Positions 1 to 5,529 of a stretch of DNA of 6,532 nt are shown piece after piece. The position numbers and the translations under genes were made by a program. Each line of letters opens with the position of its first letter. Positions within the stretch are counted from its first letter, which is position 1. Where the stretch lies: the NCBI GenBank assembly GCA_009914645.1, contig VFLB01000003.1:1-6532 (forward strand). The letters are read 5' to 3'. The notes beneath the pieces were generated by a model that was not told where the DNA came from, ran no database searches, and was given only the letters and a program-made list of their open reading frames with translations. This DNA comes from Synechococcaceae bacterium Bin_79_3 (GTDB lineage: Bacteria; Cyanobacteriota; Cyanobacteriia; PCC-6307; Cyanobiaceae).

Positions 1-389
1 AACCGCTCGCTCTTTTTTCTGGCGAACAACAATTAAGCCCACTGCTACAAGGCGAATTAGTTAATAGAGCTGATCAACTGTTGTTAGTGGGCTTTTTAAA
101 AATTGCCCTGTGCGCCCTTTGCCTCAGCACCGGTTGGATGGGCGGAATTTTTTTTCCATTAATAATCGGCGCCGCCGCCATCGGCCAAGGGCTCCATCAA
201 GCCGCGGGCATTATTCCTGGGGAAGTAGCAATTAGCGCTCTGGTGGCAGGGATCCAAGCCATGGTGCTGGCTCAACCATGGGTTCCGTTTGTGATAACCG
301 TGGTGGTGCTGAAAGGCCATGCGCTGCCTGCGGCAGCTATCGGCAGCCTCATGGGATGGCGCCTTAGCCGCTATGTTAGGGATATATGA
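1..389 (+). CDS. ClC-family chloride channel/transporter, C-terminal part (5' end outside window)
   Basis: The reading frame is open from base 3 to the TGA at 387-389 and gives 128 residues of the C-terminal part of an integral membrane ClC protein, a family of chloride channels and Cl-/H+ exchangers. Visible family marks are LFSGEQQ at fragment residues 5-11 and GWMGGIFFP at 44-52, which contains the GxFxP anion-filter motif. Alternating hydrophobic segments follow, and the protein ends in a short basic tail (WRLSRYVRDI). There is no room for C-terminal CBS domains, so this is the short bacterial type. A TTG at 81 lies inside the conserved part and is not the real start; the gene begins left of the window. 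The next small gene starts 9 nt after the stop, so the two may share a transcript. Whether this is a channel or an exchanger cannot be told, because the N-terminal gating glutamate region is missing. Confidence 0.9.
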   Translation, partial: PLALFSGEQQLSPLLQGELVNRADQLLLVGFLKIALCALCLSTGWMGGIFFPLIIGAAAIGQGLHQAAGIIPGEVAISALVAGIQAMVLAQPWVPFVITVVVLKGHALPAAAIGSLMGWRLSRYVRDI

Positions 390-398
390 ACTTTTGTA

Positions 399-536
399 AT
401 GTTTGATCCCACATTGCTAGGTGCAATTGCTCTGGTGATAGGCATTGCTCTTTATCTAAGGCCCGATTCAGACGACGACGATTCAGGTGGTGGCATCTTG
501 CAGCCAGTTCCAATTCCGATTCAACGTCGCTATTGA
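399..536 (+). CDS. Small single-span membrane protein, 45 residues, unknown function
   Basis: ATG at 399 to TGA at 534-536 encodes 45 residues. Residues 6-20 (LLGAIALVIGIALYL) form one hydrophobic segment long enough to enter or nearly cross a membrane. It is followed by RPDSDDDDSGGG, with four consecutive Asp, and by a Pro/Ile-rich tail PVPIPIQRRY ending in basic and aromatic residues. This order is typical of a real tiny membrane protein. The gene fills the gap between the ClC stop (9 nt upstream) and the futA promoter region, so it is probably co-transcribed with the ClC gene. No good ribosome binding site is seen; AGGG at 378-381 is 17 nt away, too far. I do not recognise a named family. 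A minus-strand frame across the same bases (591-376) is the alternative reading but would overlap two genes and the futA promoter. Confidence 0.6.
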   Translation: MFDPTLLGAIALVIGIALYLRPDSDDDDSGGGILQPVPIPIQRRY

Positions 537-543
537 GAAGCAC

Positions 544-573
544 TTGCAAATAGGCCCCAAACCGTTCTAGGTT
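544..573 (+). promoter_or_regulatory. Candidate sigma-70-type promoter for futA-futB
   Basis: TTGCAA at 544-549 can serve as a -35 box. After an 18-bp spacer comes TAGGTT at 568-573, a weak -10 box that keeps T1, A2 and T6. It lies between the tiny gene and futA, the only gap upstream of the iron operon, and its -10 end runs into the palindrome at 571-589. Transcription would begin near 580, which would put the TTG codon at 572 upstream of the transcript and favour TTG 596 as the translation start. Both boxes were found by eye and are weak. Confidence 0.3.
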
Positions 574-589
574 GAGATCAGTTCTCAAC
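571..589. promoter_or_regulatory. Perfect 19-bp palindrome before futA, candidate Fur operator
   Basis: GTTGAGATCAGTTCTCAAC has perfect 7-bp arms around a 5-bp centre. Written in the 7-1-7 form used for Fur boxes, TGAGATC-A-GTTCTCA, it matches the common Fur-box variant TGAGAATCATTCTCA at 11 of 15 positions; the outer five bases on each side are identical. It overlaps the candidate -10 box and expected transcription start, which suits iron-dependent repression of an iron-uptake gene, and a Fur-family gene lies in the same cluster. Binding is inferred and the metal specificity is not proven. Confidence 0.5.
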
Positions 590-1612
590 AAGCAATTGGT
601 TCGATCTGGTTTTGGTCGTTATTCGAAACTTTTGGTTTTTTTATTGCTCGCCTCCTGCATGGAAGCAAAAGCTGAAAGCATCGGAGTTTATTCAGGCAGG
701 CATTACAATAGCGATAAAGAACTCTATAAACTATTCACTCAACGCAGTGGCATTTCTGTAAATTTATTAGAGGGTAAAGATGATGCTTTGATTGAGCGTC
801 TGCAGGCAGAAGGTGAAAATAGTAACGCTGATGTATTGGTGCTTGTAGATGCTGCTCGGCTTGATAGGGCAGCAAACTTGGGTTTATTTAGGGTGCTCAA
901 ATCGCCTCAGTTATTGCAGCAGGTGCCTATTACATATCGAGATAGCCGCGGCCGTTGGTTTGGCCTTACCCGCCGCGTAAGAGTAATTATTGTTAATCCA
1001 AAGGTTGTATCGCCTAATTCGATTCGTAGTTACAGTGACTTGGCAAATTCGAATCTGAAAGGGAAACTTTGCTTGCGTGATCGCAAAAGCGTTTATAACC
1101 AATCACTTGTAGCGGATCAGTTAGTAAGCCGTGGTGCAGCTGCCACCACCTATTGGATTAAAGCCATGGTTGCAAACTTGGCCCAACCTGTCTTTAGCTC
1201 TGATACCGCCCTAATCAGAGCTGTGGCACAAGCGCAATGTGGCGCTGCCCTTGTTAACACTTACTACGTAGCTCGCATGATATCTGGAGAATCAGGCAAA
1301 CAAGATCAACTACTTGCCAAAAATATAGATCTAATAATGCCCATCCCCGCCCACGTAAATATCAGTGGCGCAGGTGTAACCAGCTCTGCCCGTAATCCCG
1401 AGGCAGCCCAAAAGTTGATTGAATTTCTCGCCTCCCCCACTGGGGGAAAGGGCTATGCAGAGGCCAACAATGAATATCCCCTAAAAGGATATGGCGCTAA
1501 TCCTTGGTTGAAACGTTTCGGGGCGTTTAAAACCAGCGGCATTTCAGCTGAAACCCTTGGCGCAAATAACAAACGCGCTGTGCAATTAATGGAAAACAAC
1601 GATTGGAAATAA
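572..1612 (+). CDS. futA: Ferric iron ABC transporter substrate-binding protein (FutA/IdiA family)
   Basis: This is the iron-binding component of a Fut-type Fe(III) importer, exported from the cytoplasm. Numbering from TTG 572 (346 residues), an export signal has basic residues around R11-K19, hydrophobic KLLVFLLLAS at 19-28, and either a lipobox LASC ending at C29 or a signal-peptidase site after AKA at 34. The mature part begins ESIGVYSGRHYNSD. Residues matching the known FutA iron ligands are H44, Y45, Y175 (in KSVYNQSLVA) and the tyrosine pair Y231-Y232 (in NTYYVARM), so the iron site looks intact. The start is uncertain: there is no in-frame ATG before the mature region. TTG 572 lies inside the palindrome, while TTG 596 leaves the palindrome free and keeps the signal (338 residues). 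No Shine-Dalgarno sequence is clear at either. The end overlaps futB by 10 nt. The gene is visibly richer in A+T than its neighbours. Confidence 0.92.
   Translation: MRSVLNKQLVRSGFGRYSKLLVFLLLASCMEAKAESIGVYSGRHYNSDKELYKLFTQRSGISVNLLEGKDDALIERLQAEGENSNADVLVLVDAARLDRAANLGLFRVLKSPQLLQQVPITYRDSRGRWFGLTRRVRVIIVNPKVVSPNSIRSYSDLANSNLKGKLCLRDRKSVYNQSLVADQLVSRGAAATTYWIKAMVANLAQPVFSSDTALIRAVAQAQCGAALVNTYYVARMISGESGKQDQLLAKNIDLIMPIPAHVNISGAGVTSSARNPEAAQKLIEFLASPTGGKGYAEANNEYPLKGYGANPWLKRFGAFKTSGISAETLGANNKRAVQLMENNDWK
1433..1447 (+). other. GC-rich hairpin inside futA
   Basis: TCCCCC-ACT-GGGGGA is a perfect 6-bp stem with a 3-base loop, within the codons for SPTGGK about 155 nt before the futB start. 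No run of T follows, so it is not a normal terminator. It might slow transcription or protect the futA part of the message, or simply result from the codons used. Confidence 0.3.
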
Positions 1613-3144
1613 AGCTGCCTCCCCGCCTTGGCTTAACTGGCATTCTCAGCGCCACAGCTGCTTTAAATCTCCTGCCATTGCTGGGGCTTGCCATCTATTG
1701 CCTCTCCAAACCAGAGGGCGCTTTTAGTGCTCTAGGCAGTGAAGGGATTGAGCAGCTGGGAAACACCCTGCTACTGCTGTTACTGGTGGGGCTTGGGGTA
1801 GGGGCTTTTGGCAGCAGCATCGGCTGGCTTACAGCCAGTTGTAATTTCCCTGGCAAAAACCTGCTCACCATTGCCCAATTAATACCGCTTGCCACCCCCG
1901 CTTACCTGGAGGCGGCAGTGCTTACAGATCTGGGGAGTCGGGAGGGATTAAGGCTGCACGGCCTTGGGGTGGCTGCGGCGGTATTAATTCTGAGCACCTT
2001 GCCTTACGTGGTGCTGCTCAGCCGCGACAGCTTTCGCCAGAGCGGGCGTAAACACTTAGAGGCCAGCCGCAGTTTGGGCTTGGGAGCCTGGGCGAGTTTC
2101 CGCCGCGTGGCACTTCCTATGGCAATACCAGCCATTACCAGTGGTGTTGCTCTCGCTGGCATGGAAGTAGTTAATGAATTTGGTGCGATGGAATTGCTTG
2201 GCGTTCCCACTCTTTCCACGGGAATATTGCAGCGCTGGCAGGGGGAGGGCGACCCCCAAGGGGCCACAAGCCTTGCCCTAATTGCACTAGCGGTAGTTGC
2301 TGTTTTGGTGGCAGCCCAACGCTGGCAGCGGCGTCTCAGTCGCCGTTGGGATCAAGGCGGACCAGGCGATCATTTTGAAGGCTGGCAGTTGCGGGGGCCG
2401 AGGGCATGGCTCGCCACAATTTTTTGCCTGTTACCACCTTTATTAAGTGCTGGGTTGCCATTGGCCTGGATTCTGAGGAGCTCGGATCAGTTGCGCCAAG
2501 AAAACCTTGCTGAATTGTTTGGCCTTAGTGCGCGCAGCTTGGTTTTGGGGTTGGCGGCGGCCGCAATGGCTGTATTTATGGCCCTTGTTTTAGCGATAGG
2601 GGGCCGTTGGCTGAAGATTCCGTGGCTGCAAGGTTCTATTTTTATGGCCGGCCTTGGCTATGCAGTGCCCGGGGCGGTGTTAGCGCTGGCTTTGCTGTTG
2701 TTATTTGCACCCCTTGGCCTTCCGCCCCTGTTGCTGCTGCTTTATGGCTATAGCAACCGTTTTCTTGCCGTAGCAAAAGGTGGGCTTGATGCCAATTTAG
2801 AAAGGCTTCCCCCCAGCATTGAAGAAGCCGCCACAAGCCTTGGTAAAAACTGGCAAGAAGTTTTGCGTAGGGTGCATTTACCAATTTTGCGCAGCCCTTT
2901 GTTACTGGCAAGCATGCTGGTATTTGTAGATACGGTAAAAGAATTACCGCTCACATTTGCCTTACGGCCTTTTAATTTCGACACGCTAGCGGTGCGAGTT
3001 TATCAATACGCAAGCGATGAAAGGCTAGGCGCAGCCCTTGCGCCAGCATTGCTAATTATTTTATTAGGGCTTAGTTCAGCTCTACTGCTAGCAGCGGAAC
3101 TTAAGCAGGAAAAAATTGAGCCTTTGCCCCCGCTTGCAAGCTGA
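1603..3144 (+). CDS. futB: Ferric iron ABC transporter permease with two fused permease domains (FutB/FbpB type)
   Basis: This 513-residue integral membrane protein is the channel of the Fe(III) importer. It has two tandem permease domains, as usual for FutB/FbpB/AfuB. Each carries an EAA loop, the docking site for the ATPase: EASRSLGLGAWASFRRV at about 153-169 and EEAATSLGKNWQEVLRRV at about 407-424. Hydrophobic spans fill residues 10-34, 53-78, 120-140, 174-200 and 222-240, then after a basic linker (RWQRRLSRRWD) about 265-290, 310-333, 343-392, 430-452 and 478-498. The chosen start is TTG 1603, 10 nt inside the end of futA; GGA at 1591-1593 is a weak ribosome site 9 nt upstream. No ATG exists before residue 187, and an in-frame TAA at 1567-1569 limits any upstream extension. 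The overlap suggests translational coupling to futA. The last 44 bp also encode the end of futC on the other strand. Confidence 0.93.
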   Translation: MEIKLPPRLGLTGILSATAALNLLPLLGLAIYCLSKPEGAFSALGSEGIEQLGNTLLLLLLVGLGVGAFGSSIGWLTASCNFPGKNLLTIAQLIPLATPAYLEAAVLTDLGSREGLRLHGLGVAAAVLILSTLPYVVLLSRDSFRQSGRKHLEASRSLGLGAWASFRRVALPMAIPAITSGVALAGMEVVNEFGAMELLGVPTLSTGILQRWQGEGDPQGATSLALIALAVVAVLVAAQRWQRRLSRRWDQGGPGDHFEGWQLRGPRAWLATIFCLLPPLLSAGLPLAWILRSSDQLRQENLAELFGLSARSLVLGLAAAAMAVFMALVLAIGGRWLKIPWLQGSIFMAGLGYAVPGAVLALALLLLFAPLGLPPLLLLLYGYSNRFLAVAKGGLDANLERLPPSIEEAATSLGKNWQEVLRRVHLPILRSPLLLASMLVFVDTVKELPLTFALRPFNFDTLAVRVYQYASDERLGAALAPALLIILLGLSSALLLAAELKQEKIEPLPPLAS

Positions 3145-4123
3145 GTTTGCAATTGCTACCAATTGGCAATTCCTGCTCAATTGGCACCTTGAGCCGCATT
3201 GATTCTCCCTGCAGATCAAATTGATACAGCCATTGATCTCCTAAAAATTCCCTACTCACTAGTTTTGCTAATCCATCGGGATCAATTTGCACCGCTAAGG
3301 CCTCCTGCCTCAGCAACACATCACATTTACCTGATGGATGCTGGTGGCCTATCACACCAAAACTTGCACCACCGTCGGGGAGAGCTTGCAAGCGCTCAAG
3401 GGGCAACACATTTCCCTGCAAAACAAACCGGGCCACAAAAGTAGTTGCTGGTTTATCAACCAAATCGCGAGGGCTGGCGTATTGATGCCAGCTCCCTTCT
3501 TTCATCACAGCTACCCGATCGCATACCGCTAAAGCTTCTTGGGGGTCGTGGGTAACCATCACAGCGCTAACTCCACATTGAGCAAGCAATAAACGCAATT
3601 CGCTTCTCAAACGAAGGCGCACTTCCACATCCAAATTTGAAAATGGTTCATCTAAAAGCAAGAGCTTGGGGCCAGGCGCTAATGCTCTTACTAAAGCCAA
3701 ACGCTGACGCTGCCCGCCGGAGAGTTCGTGGGGATAACGGCGTTGCAGTTCAGCAATGCCGAGCTGCTCTAAAAGCCACTTTGCCCGTTGTAGATCTTCT
3801 TTTTTACGGCAACCAAAACAAGCGTTATCAAACGCATTTAGGTGAGGGAAAAGTGCATAATCTTGAAAAACCATCCCCACCCCGCGCCGCTCCGGCGGCA
3901 GGCAACGTTGGGGGGAAGAAATCTGATGGCCCTCCAGCTGCAATGTGCCTTTGCAGGGGCGTTCAAAACCAGCAATCAAGCGCAGCAAAGTGGTTTTACC
4001 GCAGCCGGAGGGGCCAAGTAAGCCAATTAATTCCCCTTGCTCTTGCTTAAAGCTGATATTTTGCAATGCCCATTCACCAGGGCTGTAGCAATGCCAAAGA
4101 TCTGTTGCTTCTAGAAACGCCAT
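3101..4123 (-). CDS. futC: Ferric iron ABC transporter ATP-binding protein (FutC type)
   Basis: This 340-residue cytoplasmic ATPase would power FutB. All nucleotide-binding motifs are present: Walker A GPSGCGKT at 37-44, Q-loop FQDYALFPH with Q87, signature LSGGQ at 134-138, Walker B LLLLDE at 154-159, and the switch histidine in VTHD at 192. The roughly 110 residues that follow fit the small C-terminal regulatory/OB-like domain of the FbpC/PotA/MalK class. The family mark alone does not fix the substrate; Fe(III) is inferred from futA-futB next door. ATG 4123 (MAFLEATDLW) is chosen over GTG 4156, because it begins at the usual start of the domain and leaves a 7-nt gap after fur instead of a 26-nt overlap. 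The 3' end is convergent with futB and overlaps it by 44 bp. Co-transcription with fur is likely. Confidence 0.9.
   Translation of the reverse strand: MAFLEATDLWHCYSPGEWALQNISFKQEQGELIGLLGPSGCGKTTLLRLIAGFERPCKGTLQLEGHQISSPQRCLPPERRGVGMVFQDYALFPHLNAFDNACFGCRKKEDLQRAKWLLEQLGIAELQRRYPHELSGGQRQRLALVRALAPGPKLLLLDEPFSNLDVEVRLRLRSELRLLLAQCGVSAVMVTHDPQEALAVCDRVAVMKEGSWHQYASPRDLVDKPATTFVARFVLQGNVLPLERLQALPDGGASFGVIGHQHPSGKCDVLLRQEALAVQIDPDGLAKLVSREFLGDQWLYQFDLQGESMRLKVPIEQELPIGSNCKLSLQAGAKAQFFPA
3147..3169. other. Imperfect hairpin just after the futB stop
   Basis: TTGCAATTG (3147-3155) pairs with CAATTgGCAA (3160-3169) through nine base pairs with one bulged G and a CTAC loop, starting 2 nt after the futB stop. 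It is A+T-rich and lacks a following T tract, so it is a poor intrinsic terminator; it also lies within futC codons. It could stabilise the 3' end of the futA-futB message, but chance is equally possible. Confidence 0.2.
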
Positions 4124-4130
4124 AGCCCCA

Positions 4131-4571
4131 TCAAACCGCAGCGGCGCACGCAGCACATAAACCCCTCACTGTGAGCCTGGAGCTAAGTAGGCGAAAATTA
4201 AATTGAGCCGCTGCATCAGCGCCGGCCTGAAACACTTGGGCACTATCAAATTCTTCAGTTTTACCGCAAGCAGCGCAAATAAGGTGGTGGTGGTCGTTAT
4301 TTTCGGCGCTAGCAAGCTCAAAACGGCGGCTTCCCTCCGGCAACTCAAGTTCCCGTAAAAGAGACATTGAGGTGAGTAACCGTAAGGTGCGATAAACAGT
4401 GGCAAGTGATACGCGAGCATCACCTTTTAAAAGCTGGAGATGCACGTCTTCTGCGCTGAGGTGTTGACCTGCCCCCAACCTCTCGAATAAATCAAGAACG
4501 CGCTGGCGTTGGGGAGTTAAACGTTGGCCGCGATCATGTAAGTCGTGGCGTAGCCCCCCCGATACCACCAC
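4131..4571 (-). CDS. fur: Fur-family metal-responsive transcriptional regulator, FurA-like
   Basis: This 146-residue protein is a dimeric DNA-binding repressor of the Fur superfamily. The winged-helix part starts with RLTPQRQRVLDLF (17-29) and HLSAEDV (37-43), and its recognition helix lies in SLATVYRTLRLL (55-66). RELELPEGSRRFEL (73-86) leads to the metal region DHHHLICAACGKTEEF (93-108), with H94-H96 and the pair C99/C102. A second pair, C139/C142 (GLCAAC), is near the C-terminus. RLTPQR, HLSAED, LRELELPEG and KTEEF look like cyanobacterial FurA. The C-terminal CxxC is more like Zur or PerR, so metal specificity is probable, not certain. Start: GTG 4571 or the adjacent GTG 4568; AAAAGG lies 9-14 nt upstream, rather far. 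Placement 7 nt before futC, in a cluster with futA-futB, supports an iron role. Possible autoregulation is suggested by the dyads upstream. Confidence 0.85.
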   Translation of the reverse strand: MVVSGGLRHDLHDRGQRLTPQRQRVLDLFERLGAGQHLSAEDVHLQLLKGDARVSLATVYRTLRLLTSMSLLRELELPEGSRRFELASAENNDHHHLICAACGKTEEFDSAQVFQAGADAAAQFNFRLLSSRLTVRGLCAACAAAV

Positions 4572-4574
4572 AAC

Positions 4575-4588
4575 AAAAGGAACCTTTT
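4575..4588. promoter_or_regulatory. 14-bp dyad directly before the fur start
   Basis: AAAAGGAACCTTTT has perfect 6-bp arms around a 2-bp centre and ends 3 nt from the GTG start of fur. In the message it reads AAAAGGTTCCTTTT, so the only Shine-Dalgarno-like stretch (AAAGG) can pair with CCTTTT just before the start codon. It may be a protein operator or may limit fur translation. Its role is inferred. Confidence 0.3.
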
Positions 4589-4611
4589 CTCAACATTAGC
4601 TGTTATTGAGA
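4588..4611. promoter_or_regulatory. Inverted TCTCAA/TTGAGA pair upstream of fur
   Basis: TCTCAA at 4588-4593 and TTGAGA at 4606-4611 face each other across 12 bp, spanning the junction between the UPF0104 gene and fur. The same hexamers form the palindrome before futA, there 5 bp apart. This suggests, but does not prove, that one regulator reads both places. The spacing differs from a standard Fur box. Confidence 0.3.
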
Positions 4612-5529
4612 GCGAATGGTTATGGGTTGATCCAGTTGAGCTGCAGCAGCCGTTAGCAATTCCGCCACAACACTGATCAGGCGATAACTGATAACCACTG
4701 CCAAGAGCTCCGCCTCTGGAAGCAATCCATGCAACCGAGCTAGTAAAACCAACTCAAAAACACCAATACCTCCTGGTGCTCCTGGTACCACTAAACCCAC
4801 TAGCCAAGCAAGGGCAAAAGCGGCAAGCCATAGGCCAATGCCAAGGCTGTTAATACTGCTGAAACAAGCTATGCAACAAGCAAAACCGGCAAAACGCAGC
4901 AACAAAAAAGGAAATTGCAAAAGCAAAGCTGCCCAGGGGCTGCCCAGGAGAGCTTGATCTTGCTTTAACTCATCGCTTTCCACCTCACCGCTGAAGTTCA
5001 ACAAAGCTTTTTTACTAAGTAGCAAGCGTTCCAGCAAAGGATTTAACCAACGGGGCCGCAGCAACAGCAACGCAAAAGGTGATAACAAACCAAGCCCCCC
5101 TTGCAAACCACCAAGAGGTAATAAGCACAGGGCCGCAAGCAACATCAAAAGGGGATCAAGTAGCACCGCCAGCAATGCTCGCCTCGCCCCAACGCCCCGC
5201 TGCTTCAACCAGCGCAAACGGCCTGCCTGATGCCAGATTCCACCAGGAAGATATTTATAAATATTGGTGCGCATAAATAACAGCAACACCTCGAGGAAAG
5301 GCAATGGCGATCGCAACCAATGCAGCAGAGCCCACCAGGCCAAACCGTTAAACCACTGGGCCGCAACCGTTGCAGCAACACCAAAAAGCAACAGCGCCCA
5401 TCCCTGCTGATCAGGTGCCAATTCAAGAACTTGGTGGCCGTGGCGCCAAAGGGTAGTTAATAAAAAGCCAACACTTGTAAAACCCACCAGGGGGGCGATG
5501 AAACGTTGCCAATTAGATATTGGCCTCAT
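4603..5529 (-). CDS. UPF0104/YbhN-like integral membrane protein (lysylphosphatidylglycerol synthase TM-region family)
   Basis: This 308-residue polytopic membrane protein belongs to the family that forms the membrane half of MprF/LPG synthases and includes YbhN and AglD-like proteins. Family marks are NIYKYLPGGIWHQAGR at 89-104 and VPGAPGGIGVFE at 248-259. Hydrophobic spans lie at about 10-27, 43-66, 78-88, 118-138, 145-157, 198-223, 230-249 and 275-295. A charged cytosol-like stretch (GEVESDELKQDQ) is at 181-192. There is no C-terminal aminoacyl transferase domain, so it should not be called a lysyl-PG synthase; a lipid- or glycolipid-related transport or flippase role is the usual guess. 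ATG 5529 is chosen because it overlaps the larC stop as ATGA; TTG 5562 would add 11 non-conserved residues and deepen the overlap. It is therefore translationally coupled to larC. Confidence 0.85.
   Translation of the reverse strand: MRPISNWQRFIAPLVGFTSVGFLLTTLWRHGHQVLELAPDQQGWALLLFGVAATVAAQWFNGLAWWALLHWLRSPLPFLEVLLLFMRTNIYKYLPGGIWHQAGRLRWLKQRGVGARRALLAVLLDPLLMLLAALCLLPLGGLQGGLGLLSPFALLLLRPRWLNPLLERLLLSKKALLNFSGEVESDELKQDQALLGSPWAALLLQFPFLLLRFAGFACCIACFSSINSLGIGLWLAAFALAWLVGLVVPGAPGGIGVFELVLLARLHGLLPEAELLAVVISYRLISVVAELLTAAAAQLDQPITIRSQ
5307..5314. repeat. HIP1 octamer GCGATCGC
   Basis: One perfect copy of the octamer that is over-represented in many cyanobacterial genomes lies in the UPF0104 gene. 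Seven-base partial matches occur near 3514, 5877 and 6013. It supports a cyanobacterial origin only weakly. Confidence 0.5.

Noticed and set aside
376..591. Minus-strand 71-codon frame across the ClC/futA gap
   Set aside because: It starts with TTG, overlaps the ClC end, the whole tiny plus-strand gene and the futA palindrome, and has no recognisable domain. The plus-strand frame at 399-536 looks more like a protein.
3160..3186. Direct repeat CAATTGGCA (3160-3168 and 3178-3186)
   Set aside because: It follows from the similar peptide pieces VPIEQ and LPIGS in FutC; two copies of 9 bp are not a repeat array.
3132..3393. Two copies of the palindrome GCTTGCAAGC (3132-3141 and 3384-3393)
   Set aside because: Both lie in coding DNA made of common local codons, with no symmetric extension; probably chance.
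3637..4050. Plus-strand 137-codon frame opposite futC
   Set aside because: It is the complement of conserved ATPase codons (signature, Walker B, Q-loop) and its translation shows no domain.
4124..4156. GTG 4156 as futC start (351 residues)
   Set aside because: The extra 11 residues come before the normal beginning of the ATPase domain and overlap the end of fur; ATG 4123 fits better.
4554..4560. C7 run in the fur N-terminus as a phase-variation switch
   Set aside because: Seven bases is modest, it encodes the poorly conserved residues Ser-Gly-Gly, and nothing else hints at phase variation.
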